Source: Bacteroidota bacterium (GTDB lineage: Bacteria > Bacteroidota > Bacteroidia > Palsa-965). Taken from it: 64,000 nucleotides of DNA. Positions 55,474 to 63,749 of this stretch are shown here, piece by piece. The notes under the pieces were generated by a model. The model was given only the letters and a program-made list of their open reading frames with translations, searched no databases and had not been told where the DNA came from. Made by a program: the position numbers and the translations under genes. The DNA is taken from contig JAAFIA010000003.1 of the NCBI GenBank assembly GCA_013298545.1, positions 48,847-112,846 of the forward strand. Direction: 5' to 3'. Every line of letters begins with the position of its first letter. The first letter of the stretch is position 1.

Positions 55474-55539
55474 TATTTTTCAACCAATGTGGCTTTCCAT
55501 CATACGGTAACGCTTATACCAATTTAAACATCCAATCAC

Positions 55540-56118
55540 ATGAATCCTGCTGTAGATTTTTATTTTAACAAAACTAAAAAGTGGCACAACGAATTGGAAC
55601 TGCTACGAGCAATTGTACTTGATTGCGACCTAAACGAAGAATTGAAATGGGGTGTCCCGTGCTATACGTTTCAGAAAAACAATATCGTTTTGATTCATGT
55701 CTTCAAAGAGTATTGTGCGTTTTTGTTTTTTAAAGGCGTTTTACTGAAAGACCCTTCCGGCATTCTCATTCAACAAACAAAAAATGTGCAAGTCGCTCGT
55801 CAAATTCGGTTTACTAATAGTACCGAAATTGTAAAGTTGAAACATACCTTGAAAAACTATATTCAAGAAGCCATTGCCATAGAAAAATCTGGGCTAAAAC
55901 CAGAATTAAAAAAAACAACGGAATTCATCATTCCAGAAGAATTTCAAAGCAAGCTGGCTAAAATGCCTCGCCTGAAAACTGCTTTCGACGCTTTAACACC
56001 CGGACGGCAACGGGCCTATTTACTTTATTTTTCGCAAGCCAAACAAGCACAAACGCGTATTGCTAGAATCGAGCAATGTGTACCGAAAATTCTCACCGGC
56101 AAAGGATTGAAGGATTAG
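55540..56118 (+). CDS. YdeI/OmdA-family protein with DUF1801-like domain
   Basis: A 192-residue cytosolic protein. The N-terminal part (LNEELKWGVPCYTFQKNNIV, KEYCAFLFFKGVLL) matches DUF1801; the C-terminal part (KTAFDALTPGRQRAYLLYFS, AKQAQTRIARIEQCVPKIL) is the YdeI/OmdA region. These proteins are widespread, and their biochemical role is not established. It stands alone 66 nt after the peptidase gene. Confidence 0.85.
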   Translation: MNPAVDFYFNKTKKWHNELELLRAIVLDCDLNEELKWGVPCYTFQKNNIVLIHVFKEYCAFLFFKGVLLKDPSGILIQQTKNVQVARQIRFTNSTEIVKLKHTLKNYIQEAIAIEKSGLKPELKKTTEFIIPEEFQSKLAKMPRLKTAFDALTPGRQRAYLLYFSQAKQAQTRIARIEQCVPKILTGKGLKD

Positions 56119-56171
56119 CCGAGCTAGACATTTTCTATATTTAGCATCCATAAGAAATCCACACCAAACGC

Positions 56172-56729
56172 ATGAAAAAAGAACTCTCCACAAAGCAACG
56201 TTCCGAATTGCTCAACACTTTAAAAACGCGTTTTGAGAAAAACAAGGATCGACACGAAGGTATAAACTGGGATGCTGTACAGAAAAAACTAGAAGCTCAA
56301 CCAGAAAAAATGTGGTCGTTACAGGAAATGGAAAACTCTGGTGGCGAACCAGATGTTGTGGATTACGATAAAAAAACAAACACATACCTTTTCTTTGATT
56401 GTTCGGCAGAAAGTCCGGCTGGGCGCAGAAGCACGTGTTACGACCACGAAGCGTTGGAAGCCCGAAAAGAAAACAAGCCCAAAAACAGTGCAATGAATAT
56501 GGCAACGGCAATGGGCATTGCGATTTTAACCGAAGAGCAGTATCGGAAATTACAAACCCTTGGAAGCTTCGATTTGAAAACATCGAGTTGGGTGAAAACG
56601 CCTGATGCAATTCGGAAATTAAAAGGGGCACTTTTCTGTGATCGGAGATACGATACGGTATTTGTGTATCACAATGGAGCAGAATCGTATTATGCGGCGC
56701 GCGGGTTTCGGGGCTGCTTGAGTGTTTAG
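56172..56729 (+). CDS. DUF4256 domain-containing protein
   Basis: A 185-residue soluble protein that matches DUF4256 along its length: LLNTLKTRFEKNKDRHEGI, MENSGGEPDVV, FFDCSAESPAGRRSTCYD, MGIAILTEEQYR and KGALFCDRRYDTVFVYHNGA. Its function is unknown. The gene is followed after 15 nt by the YafY-type regulator, which could control it. Confidence 0.88.
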   Translation: MKKELSTKQRSELLNTLKTRFEKNKDRHEGINWDAVQKKLEAQPEKMWSLQEMENSGGEPDVVDYDKKTNTYLFFDCSAESPAGRRSTCYDHEALEARKENKPKNSAMNMATAMGIAILTEEQYRKLQTLGSFDLKTSSWVKTPDAIRKLKGALFCDRRYDTVFVYHNGAESYYAARGFRGCLSV

Positions 56730-56744
56730 CTTCAATATTTTTTC

Positions 56745-57695
56745 ATGAATCGCATCGAGCGTATAGCCGCTATTCTCATTCAATTGCAATCGAAAAAAAT
56801 TGTGAAGGGGCAAGACATTGCCAATCGGTTTGCCATTAGTCTGCGTACGGTTTATCGCGACATGAAAGTCTTGGAAGAATCGGGCGTTCCGATCATCAGT
56901 GAAGCGGGCATTGGCTATTCGTTGATGGATGGCTACCGATTGCCGCCGATTACTTTTACAAAAGAGGAAGCGATTGCTTTTTTGACGGCTGAAAAAATGA
57001 TTGAAAAATTGACGGATGCTTCTACCTATCGCGTTTATCAGTCGGCCTTGTTTAAAATTAAAGCAGTACTGTCGAAAGAAGATAAAGAGCAGGTTGAAAA
57101 GATGAACAGTTCGATTGAAATTGTCAAAAATCCGTATTTAACACAAGCCGAAGACACAAGCGATCACATCCAAATTATTTTGGATTGTATTGCACGAAAA
57201 CACCGACTGGAAATTGAATATTTTGCCCAGCACAACCAGCAAAAATCGACACGAAGCATTGAGCCGATTGGTATTTTTCTGATGTACAACAAATGGCACT
57301 TGATTGCTTTTTGTCTCTTGCGAAAAGATTACCGCAACTTTCGGATCGATCGCATTGTAACGAGTAAGCATACGGGTCTCGCATTCAGCAAAACCCATCC
57401 GCCATTAAAAACCTATTTAAAAGTCATTACCAAAGAAGAGCATACGCTTCATACCGTTGTCATTCGTGTCGATAATAAGTACCTAAAATATTTAGGCGAT
57501 CAGAAATTTTACAATGGTTTTGTTTCGGAGAAAAAAATAAAAGAGCAGACCGAAATGACATTTTTGACAACCTCGATCGAAGGTTTTGCGCGTTGGTATA
57601 TGATGTATGGCGATTTTATCGAGCTTGTTTCTCCGATCAGTCTAAAAATTCGGGTGAAGGAAATCATGACAGCCATTCGAAAAAAAATAAATTGA
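56745..57695 (+). CDS. YafY family transcriptional regulator (HTH and WYL domain)
   Basis: A 316-residue DNA-binding regulator. A DeoR-like helix-turn-helix at the N-terminus (RIERIAAILIQLQSKKIVKG, FAISLRTVYRDMKVLEESG) is followed by YSLMDGYRLPPITFTKEEA and a WYL domain (about 140-230, SIEPIGIFLMYNKWHLIAF) that senses a ligand. Close to DUF4256 upstream and DinB downstream, a grouping typical of small stress or resistance clusters; targets are unknown. Confidence 0.88.
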   Translation: MNRIERIAAILIQLQSKKIVKGQDIANRFAISLRTVYRDMKVLEESGVPIISEAGIGYSLMDGYRLPPITFTKEEAIAFLTAEKMIEKLTDASTYRVYQSALFKIKAVLSKEDKEQVEKMNSSIEIVKNPYLTQAEDTSDHIQIILDCIARKHRLEIEYFAQHNQQKSTRSIEPIGIFLMYNKWHLIAFCLLRKDYRNFRIDRIVTSKHTGLAFSKTHPPLKTYLKVITKEEHTLHTVVIRVDNKYLKYLGDQKFYNGFVSEKKIKEQTEMTFLTTSIEGFARWYMMYGDFIELVSPISLKIRVKEIMTAIRKKIN

Positions 57696-57751
57696 TTTTT
57701 CCTGCTGACATACTGTTGACATAAGGCGGTTCTACTTTTGATCCGAACTTA

Positions 57752-57914
57752 GAGCCTATTTAAATTTTATCCTTTGAGTTTGTTATGCGCCTTTTTGCAC
57801 CATACTTCGTTGCGTTTTTTGACCGTAGGCGCGCTGCTATGGCCTTCAAAACGCGCCTCGTCTGGCACAAAAAGCCATCATAACAATTCTCAAAAACAAA
57901 TTTTAAAAAGGCTC
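57752..57914. repeat. Foldback MITE-like element, copy 3 (163 bp)
   Basis: Same family as 13003-13166 and 47042-47217. The left end GAGCCTATTTAAA and right end TTTAAAAAGGCTC have drifted slightly. Flanks TTA (57749-57751) and TTA (57915-57917). It lies between the YafY-type regulator and the DinB gene, 15 nt before the DinB start, so it may alter the DinB leader. Confidence 0.85.
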
Positions 57915-57931
57915 TTAAAAAAACAGATACC

Positions 57932-58432
57932 ATGATCACATTTATGCAAGCGTTCTTAAACGAACTCGAACACGAAAGCATTGCAACCCGAAAAATGCTG
58001 GCCTTAGTTCCGTCCGATAAAGCCGACTGGAAGCCACACGAAAAAAGTATGAAGCTAAAAGATTTGGCTACACACATTGCCGATCTGCCTTCATGGATTA
58101 CCTTATCTATTGCGCAAGATGGTTTAGACTTTGCAACATCGCCCTACAATCCAAAAAATTGTACTACCGGCGAAGAGCTAGTAAACTACTTCAATGAAAA
58201 TGTGGAAGAAGCGAAGAAGCATTTAACCACAAATTCAGATGCTATTCTAGAAAAAATCTGGACCTTGAGTAGTGGTGAGCATACGCTCATGCAGATTACA
58301 AAACTTGAGTCAATACGCCATAGCTACTGCCAATTGGTGCACCACCGCGCACAGTTGGGTGTTTATTTACGTTTATTGAACATCCCCATTCCAGGCGTTT
58401 ATGGCCCAAGTGCGGATGAGCCGGGCATGTAA
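57932..58432 (+). CDS. DinB family protein
   Basis: A 166-residue four-helix protein of the DinB/YfiT metal-binding superfamily. The expected His ligands appear in LATHIADLPSW (about 50) and in RHSYCQLVHHRAQLGVYLRL (about 130-149). Members are often thiol-dependent transferases; the activity here is unknown. The ATG at 57932 lies just 15 nt after the right target repeat of the foldback element, so that element has replaced most of its upstream region. Confidence 0.85.
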   Translation: MITFMQAFLNELEHESIATRKMLALVPSDKADWKPHEKSMKLKDLATHIADLPSWITLSIAQDGLDFATSPYNPKNCTTGEELVNYFNENVEEAKKHLTTNSDAILEKIWTLSSGEHTLMQITKLESIRHSYCQLVHHRAQLGVYLRLLNIPIPGVYGPSADEPGM

Positions 58433-58464
58433 ATATTGCTTAGAAGACAATCATACCTTATACA

Positions 58465-58503
58465 AACGACTCAGGGTGTAGGCGATCTACGCGTTGAGTC
58501 GTT
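58465..58503. terminator. Bidirectional hairpin between dinB-like gene and hipT
   Basis: A 9-bp stem AACGACTCA / TGAGTCGTT (58465-58473 with 58495-58503) encloses a second stem around GTGTAG/CTACGC. It lies between two convergent genes. Confidence 0.6.
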
Positions 58504-58552
58504 ACTTTGTTTGGAATTGATCGAGACGCTTGGAGCAAATTCATTCAATAGC

Positions 58553-59509
58553 TCACTTCTTGCTTTGTAGAATTGCATATCGCGCATCGAGAATGGCTTT
58601 GTAGCTTTCTTTGCTTTTTTTTGAGAGGAAGGATTGTTCTATCCATTCCATCGCAACAGCTTTTTTCATTTCAAACCGTTTAAACACATTTTCGATTTGT
58701 TTTGTGTTTAACCCTAAACCATACCCAAGTTTTTCGAAATTTTCGCGGCGTAATTTTTTCTTTTTTCCATCAATTGTCAATGCTAATTCTTCTTTATCTC
58801 TAGGATTTGCGATGACAACATTCAATAAATCGTATGCGGGAGCAAGCACCCATTTATTGGCTGTGTGTATCATTGAAAAATTCTTGAGGTGCATGTCGTT
58901 GTTGCCTGTAAGAAAACTAAATACACTCCATTCAAAAAAATACAGTTGGTCGAGTAACGTATCATCGGAGTAAACACCAATAGCTTTTCCAACACGTTCC
59001 ATAGAGCATTTATATTTATCAACAGCTTCAATGATTTGAAACATATCGAGCATGTGAATTTTCGCGCCCGTGTCGGTTCTATCAATGCGTTTGGTGATGT
59101 AGGAAAGTTCTCCAGACGATAAGCGAATTAGACTTGATTTGACCGTACGCAATCCAAATGCTTCTGCAATTCGCATGGTCAAATGCTCGTTTTGCGGAAT
59201 TTCAGGATAATGTTCAGAAGGTGGTTTAAAAATATAATTGCCTCCCAATTCACCCACAATTGTTAGTCGTCCATTTTTATTTTTCTTGAGCGAATCATTG
59301 ACCAAAGACAGCGATAATTTTGGTTGTACACCCGGAACAGCAATACTTCGTTTCACAACACGTTCGGCTAGTTTGAACATTTGTTCATACGAATACGTAA
59401 ACGATGGTGCTTGCTTTTGTCCAAAAAATGCTTCACAACACAGCACATGAAAATCGCCCGATGCTGTACTATCGAGTTTTTTATAACAATATAAACATCG
59501 TTTATTCAT
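58553..59509 (-). CDS. hipT: HipT-like serine/threonine kinase toxin (HipA lacking the N-subdomain)
   Basis: A 318-residue HipA-type kinase without the N-terminal subdomain, which is encoded separately by the upstream gene. A Cys-rich start (CLYCYKKL ... CCEAFFG) is followed by the glycine-rich loop RSIAVPGVQPK (54-64, with Ser55), the catalytic loop GNNDMHLKNF and the metal-binding APAYDL, so it should be active. In the described E. coli HipBST system, HipT phosphorylates tryptophanyl-tRNA synthetase; the target here is not known. The ATG at 59509 is chosen over an in-frame TTG at 59521. It overlaps hipS by 8 nt. Confidence 0.88.
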   Translation of the reverse strand: MNKRCLYCYKKLDSTASGDFHVLCCEAFFGQKQAPSFTYSYEQMFKLAERVVKRSIAVPGVQPKLSLSLVNDSLKKNKNGRLTIVGELGGNYIFKPPSEHYPEIPQNEHLTMRIAEAFGLRTVKSSLIRLSSGELSYITKRIDRTDTGAKIHMLDMFQIIEAVDKYKCSMERVGKAIGVYSDDTLLDQLYFFEWSVFSFLTGNNDMHLKNFSMIHTANKWVLAPAYDLLNVVIANPRDKEELALTIDGKKKKLRRENFEKLGYGLGLNTKQIENVFKRFEMKKAVAMEWIEQSFLSKKSKESYKAILDARYAILQSKK

Positions 59510-59834
59510 CGCTTTCTGCAAGAGGTTTAACGCTTACTGCTCCAATACAATCTTGGCAACAAGCCAACAACAAACCCATACGATCATTTTGACTTATTTT
59601 CCAATTTTTTGATGCAATATCCAACAACCATCCTTCTGGAATCAATCCCTCAAAAAAAGGAAATAAGCGATTGCTTCCATAGGGAAGTCCGGAAACAGGC
59701 ATAGCGAATGTGATGAATTGATTCGGATATTGATGCACATACACGTTGTCGTACTGAAAGATATACTGTCCTTCATTTGTTTCTGTAAGCATGCCCGCGA
59801 ATACATCGTTGTAATATACCTCAGCTCTTCTCAT
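59502..59834 (-). CDS. hipS: HipS-like protein (separate HipA N-subdomain)
   Basis: A 110-residue protein equal to the HipA N-terminal subdomain: AEVYYNDVFAGMLTETNEG, FITFAMPVSGLPYG, LFPFFEGLIPEGWLLDIASK. Fused HipA proteins carry this region within one chain; as a separate gene between HipB and the kinase it is HipS, which in the described tripartite system is the antitoxin. It overlaps hipB by 14 nt and hipT by 8 nt, giving translational coupling through all three. Confidence 0.87.
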   Translation of the reverse strand: MRRAEVYYNDVFAGMLTETNEGQYIFQYDNVYVHQYPNQFITFAMPVSGLPYGSNRLFPFFEGLIPEGWLLDIASKNWKISQNDRMGLLLACCQDCIGAVSVKPLAESDE

Positions 59835-60057
59835 CCATCATTTTATTTTTGTCTGATAAGGTTTTACTACTTACCGGAATGAGTACATGACCAAACATTT
59901 TCAATACACGATTAACTTTTTCTAGATTCAAATTTTCCTTCCCTTGTTCAATTTTCCTAATTACAGTAAGGGCAACACCTGCACGTTCCGCAAATTCTTC
60001 TTGTGTTAGATTAGCGAATTTTCTTTTCTCTTTTACAAAACGGGCCAGCTCTTCCAT
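59821..60057 (-). CDS. hipB: HipB-like helix-turn-helix protein of the HipBST system
   Basis: A 78-residue XRE-family DNA-binding protein: ELARFVKEKRKFANLTQEEF, AERAGVALTVIRKIEQGKEN, then LEKVNRVLKMFGHVL. Two starts are possible: ATG 60057 (used here) and ATG 60072, which lies inside an operator-like palindrome only 9 nt after the -7 box. It should repress the operon by binding the three 18-bp sites upstream and act with HipS on HipT. Confidence 0.85.
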   Translation of the reverse strand: MEELARFVKEKRKFANLTQEEFAERAGVALTVIRKIEQGKENLNLEKVNRVLKMFGHVLIPVSSKTLSDKNKMMDEKS

Positions 60058-60153
60058 TATATGCTTTTGCATTGATTTTGTCAAAAATACATTTTTTATA
60101 TGTAAAAACATATAAAACAACATCAAAAAGTATTTTATATGCAAAAGCATATA
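60058..60153. promoter_or_regulatory. Three 18-bp operators spaced 39 bp apart upstream of hipBST
   Basis: Sites at 60058-60075, 60097-60114 and 60136-60153. The second (TATATGTAAAAACATATA) and third (TATATGCAAAAGCATATA) are perfect 7-4-7 palindromes; the first (TATATGCTTTTGCATTGA) is imperfect in its right half. Start-to-start distance is 39 bp both times. The -7 box falls between the first and second. Confidence 0.8.
60082..60089 (-). promoter_or_regulatory. -7 box of the hipBST operon
   Basis: TATTTTTG on the minus strand fits TAnnTTTG and lies between operators 1 and 2, 24 nt before the ATG at 60057. No good TTTG was found at -33. Confidence 0.5.
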
Positions 60154-60238
60154 GTCCTCAAAAATAACGCATCATTTTACAATCGAACTCGGAAAGACGA
60201 TAGGCACGCTAAAAATTAATGCAACGTCTATAAAACTG

Positions 60239-60246
60239 TATCTTTG
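60239..60246 (+). promoter_or_regulatory. -7 box (TATCTTTG) immediately upstream of panD
   Basis: TATCTTTG fits TAnnTTTG and ends 7 nt before the panD ATG at 60254, which would give a leaderless or nearly leaderless transcript. Confidence 0.55.
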
Positions 60247-60253
60247 CGCCGTC

Positions 60254-60610
60254 ATGCAAATTCAAGTGATGAAATCGAAGATCCACCGTGTCCGGGTGAC
60301 ACAGGCTGATCTCAATTATATTGGCAGTATTACCATTGACGAAGATTTGATGGATGCCGCCAACCTGATCGAAAACGAAAAGGTACAAGTCGTCAACATC
60401 AACAATGGCGAGCGTTTGGAAACGTACGTCATCAAAGGCCCACGCCAATCGGGTGTCATTTGCCTCAATGGTCCTGCGGCGCGTAAAGTAGCTGTTGGCG
60501 ATGTGGTGCTTGTCATTGCGTATGGCTTGCTCGATTTTGAAGCAGCCAAAGCGCACCGTCCAACCGTTGTTTTCCCAGACGAAACGACCAATCGCCTCAA
60601 GAACGCCTAA
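60254..60610 (+). CDS. panD: Aspartate 1-decarboxylase
   Basis: A 118-residue pyruvoyl enzyme that makes beta-alanine for pantothenate and CoA. The self-cleavage site YIGSITID (Gly-Ser) near residue 24 and the [18 protein letters not shown] start are typical, as is [17 protein letters not shown]. The next gene follows after 3 nt. Confidence 0.96.
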   Translation: MQIQVMKSKIHRVRVTQADLNYIGSITIDEDLMDAANLIENEKVQVVNINNGERLETYVIKGPRQSGVICLNGPAARKVAVGDVVLVIAYGLLDFEAAKAHRPTVVFPDETTNRLKNA

Positions 60611-60613
60611 CCC

Positions 60614-61627
60614 TTGAACCCGAAACTCAAACAAGCGGCCAAATTCCTATTCTTCTTCGGATTGGGCGTTGGTTTGCTGTGGTGGCAATACGCAGGGTTT
60701 ACGCCCGAACAAAAAACAGATTTTATCAATGGGTTTCGTCATGCCAATTATTTTTGGGTGGCGGTAGCCGTGTTTGTCGGCGCGCTGGCTCACTTAAGCC
60801 GTGCTATTCGTTGGCAGCAATTGCTCACACCACTGGGTTATACGACACCACTTGGCAATCGTTTTTTTGCAGTAATGATTGCGTATTTAGCCAACTACGC
60901 TCTCCCACGCTTAGGCGAAGTTTCGCGGTGTGGTTTGATGAAACGTTCGGACAATGTTCCGTTTGAACAATCATTCGGAACCGTAGTGGCCGAACGTTTG
61001 ATCGATACACTTTGTCTCGCTCTGGTTTTTGTATTGACGTTGCTGTTTCAGTTCGACGAGCTGGGCGCACTTTCGGATAAATGGATTTTAGGTCCGGCAT
61101 CGGCAAAATTTCAGCGCCTTTTGGCCAATCAAACCATGTTGATTATCGTTATTAGTATAATCGTCATTAGCGTTGTTGGTTTTTTTATGCTCCGCAAACG
61201 CATTGCAAAATTGATTTCCGGGAAAATTGGTGGCGTGTTGCAAGGTTTCTGGAAAGGCATCAAAACAGTTCGCGAAGTACCGCAACCATTTTGGTTTGTT
61301 TTTCACTCGTTATTTATTTGGTTTTGCTACCTCATCAGTTTGTACTGTTGTTTCTTTTGTTTTCCTGAGACCTCGATACTTGGTCTGAATCAAGCGCTTG
61401 TTTTGTTGTTGTTTGGCACGTTTGGCGTAGTTTTCACACCGGGCGGAATTGGTGCCTATCAACTCATCATAACTGCTATTCTAACCGAACTTGTTGCCAC
61501 AGCCGCACCTGCCGCCGCTTCCTTTGCATGGATCAGTTGGGGCGCACAAGTGCTAACGGTTGTTATTTTTACTGGAATCGCGTACCTCTTGCTTCCAATC
61601 CTCAATCGCCGCCATGTCAACACCTGA
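60614..61627 (+). CDS. Lysylphosphatidylglycerol synthase/flippase-like transmembrane protein (UPF0104)
   Basis: A 337-residue polytopic protein with about eight membrane segments. RAIRWQQLLTPLG, YLANYALPRLGEVSRCGLM, VVAERLIDTLCL and FTPGGIGAYQLI mark the UPF0104/AglD-like family related to the MprF flippase domain. The likely role is lipid or lipid-linked substrate handling at the membrane. It uses TTG at 60614, 3 nt after panD, and its end overlaps the next gene by 14 nt. Confidence 0.85.
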   Translation: MNPKLKQAAKFLFFFGLGVGLLWWQYAGFTPEQKTDFINGFRHANYFWVAVAVFVGALAHLSRAIRWQQLLTPLGYTTPLGNRFFAVMIAYLANYALPRLGEVSRCGLMKRSDNVPFEQSFGTVVAERLIDTLCLALVFVLTLLFQFDELGALSDKWILGPASAKFQRLLANQTMLIIVISIIVISVVGFFMLRKRIAKLISGKIGGVLQGFWKGIKTVREVPQPFWFVFHSLFIWFCYLISLYCCFFCFPETSILGLNQALVLLLFGTFGVVFTPGGIGAYQLIITAILTELVATAAPAAASFAWISWGAQVLTVVIFTGIAYLLLPILNRRHVNT

Positions 61628-62111
61628 ACTGATCCGTAAAAAAATCCATACGCGCGAAACACTTCGCCCGTTGTTGGAGCAACTGCATTATTTCCAGAAA
61701 CGCATTGTGTTTACAAACGGATGCTTCGATTTATTGCATTTGGGCCACGTCGATTATTTAGCGAAGGCTGCCGACTTTGGCGATTTCTTTATTCTCGGAT
61801 TAAACGCAGATGCTTCGGTCAAAAAACTGAACAAAGGCGATTCCCGTCCACTTCAAAACGAACAAGCCCGCGCACAAATCCTCGCTTCCTTACACTTCAT
61901 CGATGCGGTTATCATTTTTGAAGAAGAAACACCACGCGAATTGATTCAATTCATTCAACCCGATGTTTTGGTCAAAGGTGCTGATTACAAAGTGGAAGAC
62001 ATCGCAGGCCACGACATTGTGCTCGCGCGCGGTGGCGAAGTGAAATTGATTGAATTGGTTGCTGGATATTCTACTTCGGCTTTGGAGCGCAAAATTAAAG
62101 AGGGAAAGTAA
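61614..62111 (+). CDS. rfaE2: D-glycero-beta-D-manno-heptose 1-phosphate adenylyltransferase
   Basis: A 165-residue nucleotidyltransferase equal to the HldE C-terminal domain, which activates heptose-1-phosphate to ADP-heptose for LPS core. FTNGCFDLLHLGHVDYL (HxGH active site), GLNADASVKKLNKG and KGADYKVEDIAGHDIV are intact. The ATG at 61614 gives the family start, inside the end of the previous gene. Confidence 0.93.
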   Translation: MSTPELIRKKIHTRETLRPLLEQLHYFQKRIVFTNGCFDLLHLGHVDYLAKAADFGDFFILGLNADASVKKLNKGDSRPLQNEQARAQILASLHFIDAVIIFEEETPRELIQFIQPDVLVKGADYKVEDIAGHDIVLARGGEVKLIELVAGYSTSALERKIKEGK

Positions 62112-62161
62112 TTTTCTTGTAGCCTAACATTTAATGCTTAACTTTCCGTATCTGAAAATCA

Positions 62162-62983
62162 ATGCTTATGCGGTACATGATTGCTTCTGCTTTCTGTTTG
62201 TTTCTACTTTCTGGCTGCATTAAAAAAGGCCCAGATCTCGATGTAAGTCAGATTCCATTTGATGCTGCGAAGAAAGTAGCCGCCGATAAAATCATTTCCT
62301 GCTTTGAAAACGATAATCCTGATATTCAATACGGATATATTGAAGACCTCAACGATGGACGTGGCTATACCGCTGGTCGTGCAGGATTTACGACTGGAAC
62401 GGGTGATTTACTTCTTGTTGTACAACTTTATACAAACGCGTTACCGAACAATGTGTTAGCGCAGTATTTACCAACGCTACAAACACTCGCCGCCTCACAA
62501 AGTAGCAGCATTAATGGCCTCGAAGGATTGCCAAACGATTGGCAACTGAGTGCAAACGATTCGCTTTTTAGAGCTGTTCAAGATCAAGTAAGCGATTCAT
62601 TATATTATCAACCGACGTTGGTTTATGCACAAGAACTTGGTTTAAAATACCCGCTTTCGCTTTTATGTTTGTACGATGCATGCATTCAGCATGGCGATGG
62701 TGATGATCCAGATGGGCTTTCGGCCATGATTGATCAAGCAACAAAAAAATGTGGTGGTACTCCTGCCGAAGGAAAAGAAGAATACAAATGGCTTTATCAT
62801 TTCAATCGGGTTCGCGAAAAAACATTAAAACATCCCGATAATGAAGAAACACAAGAAGAATGGAGCGAATCGGTTGGACGTGTAGATGCCTTGGAGCGTC
62901 TGCGAAAAGATAAAAACTTCTTACTTGATGGCCCAAGCATAGAGGTTAATCCCTATGGAACAAATCATACCATTTATTTATAA
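62162..62983 (+). CDS. Hypothetical lipoprotein (273 aa)
   Basis: A lipoprotein signal (FLLSGC, Cys19) and a soluble, mostly helical domain with Asp/Gly-rich loops (LNDGRGYTAGRAGFTTGTGD, HGDGDDPDGLSAM). GRAGFTTGTGDLLLVVQLY recalls chitosanase-type (GH46-like) proteins, where a conserved Glu and Asp flank such a segment; here ENDNPDIQYGYIEDLNDGRG supplies acidic residues. A GH46-like hydrolase is possible but unproven. An alternative ATG lies at 62168. Confidence 0.65.
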   Translation: MLMRYMIASAFCLFLLSGCIKKGPDLDVSQIPFDAAKKVAADKIISCFENDNPDIQYGYIEDLNDGRGYTAGRAGFTTGTGDLLLVVQLYTNALPNNVLAQYLPTLQTLAASQSSSINGLEGLPNDWQLSANDSLFRAVQDQVSDSLYYQPTLVYAQELGLKYPLSLLCLYDACIQHGDGDDPDGLSAMIDQATKKCGGTPAEGKEEYKWLYHFNRVREKTLKHPDNEETQEEWSESVGRVDALERLRKDKNFLLDGPSIEVNPYGTNHTIYL

Positions 62984-62991
62984 TTAATTTT

Positions 62992-63654
62992 CTATTGTTC
63001 TTCAACCGTTACCAACAAAGGCGATTCGAAAATTGCTCCAGGCGAAATCACTTTCTCTTTCATCGGAATTTTTTTGCCGTAACGCTCCTTGAGTTTCTTT
63101 TTGACAATGGGATGGCTCAGATCAAACGAGCCGAGTTCCTGTGTTGTGCCAACTTCTAGTCCGGTACTTTCTTGGTAACATTTCCAAACAAGCTCAGAGC
63201 AGTAAATGTGATCTTCACTCCATCCAAACCAGAGATCGTAATTTTTTCCCATGCGCGCATTTGCGGCATCGCGCATCTTCTGAACCGTTTCTGCAGTCAT
63301 CACCGAATCGGCATTTTTCAAGCGACGCACCACATACGCGTTTCCATCGCCATGCTTAACCCATTCTGTAAATGGCGTTTTGCAAACGGGCTGAACGGCT
63401 TCGTAAACCATCCATTTCCCCTGATCGAAAAACAAGAGGCCGCAATGCGAATACTTCGAGTGTGTAGCGAGTTGTACCGCTTGACTTTGCCCACTCATCG
63501 ACGATTGAAAAATAATATCGCCGTCGTGTAAACCTTTATCAACAATGCTCTTTTTTTGCTGCGGCAAGGGTTCGCGCGATTGGCTTTCGCGACAAGCAAA
63601 AATTAAGGAGATGATACAAAGTGAGAAGAGGATGTTTTTCGTTGGGAGAAGCAT
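62992..63654 (-). CDS. YiiX/YebB-like NlpC/P60 family cysteine hydrolase, lipoprotein
   Basis: A 220-residue exported protein with a lipoprotein signal (SLIFAC). LHDGDIIFQSSMSGQSQAV, HSKYSHCGLLF (His of the active site) and HIYCSELVWKCY (catalytic Cys) match the YiiX-like branch of permuted NlpC/P60 cysteine hydrolases, which act on peptidoglycan peptides or lipids. It converges with the lipoprotein gene ending at 62983. Confidence 0.87.
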   Translation of the reverse strand: MLLPTKNILFSLCIISLIFACRESQSREPLPQQKKSIVDKGLHDGDIIFQSSMSGQSQAVQLATHSKYSHCGLLFFDQGKWMVYEAVQPVCKTPFTEWVKHGDGNAYVVRRLKNADSVMTAETVQKMRDAANARMGKNYDLWFGWSEDHIYCSELVWKCYQESTGLEVGTTQELGSFDLSHPIVKKKLKERYGKKIPMKEKVISPGAIFESPLLVTVEEQ

Positions 63655-63749
63655 TTGGTCAAAATTAACGCATCCTTGTTGGATAAATTGGTGGTGATGT
63701 TTTAATAAATGTTAAAAGGAGTTTCTACCTTTCCTCAAAAAAACAAACC

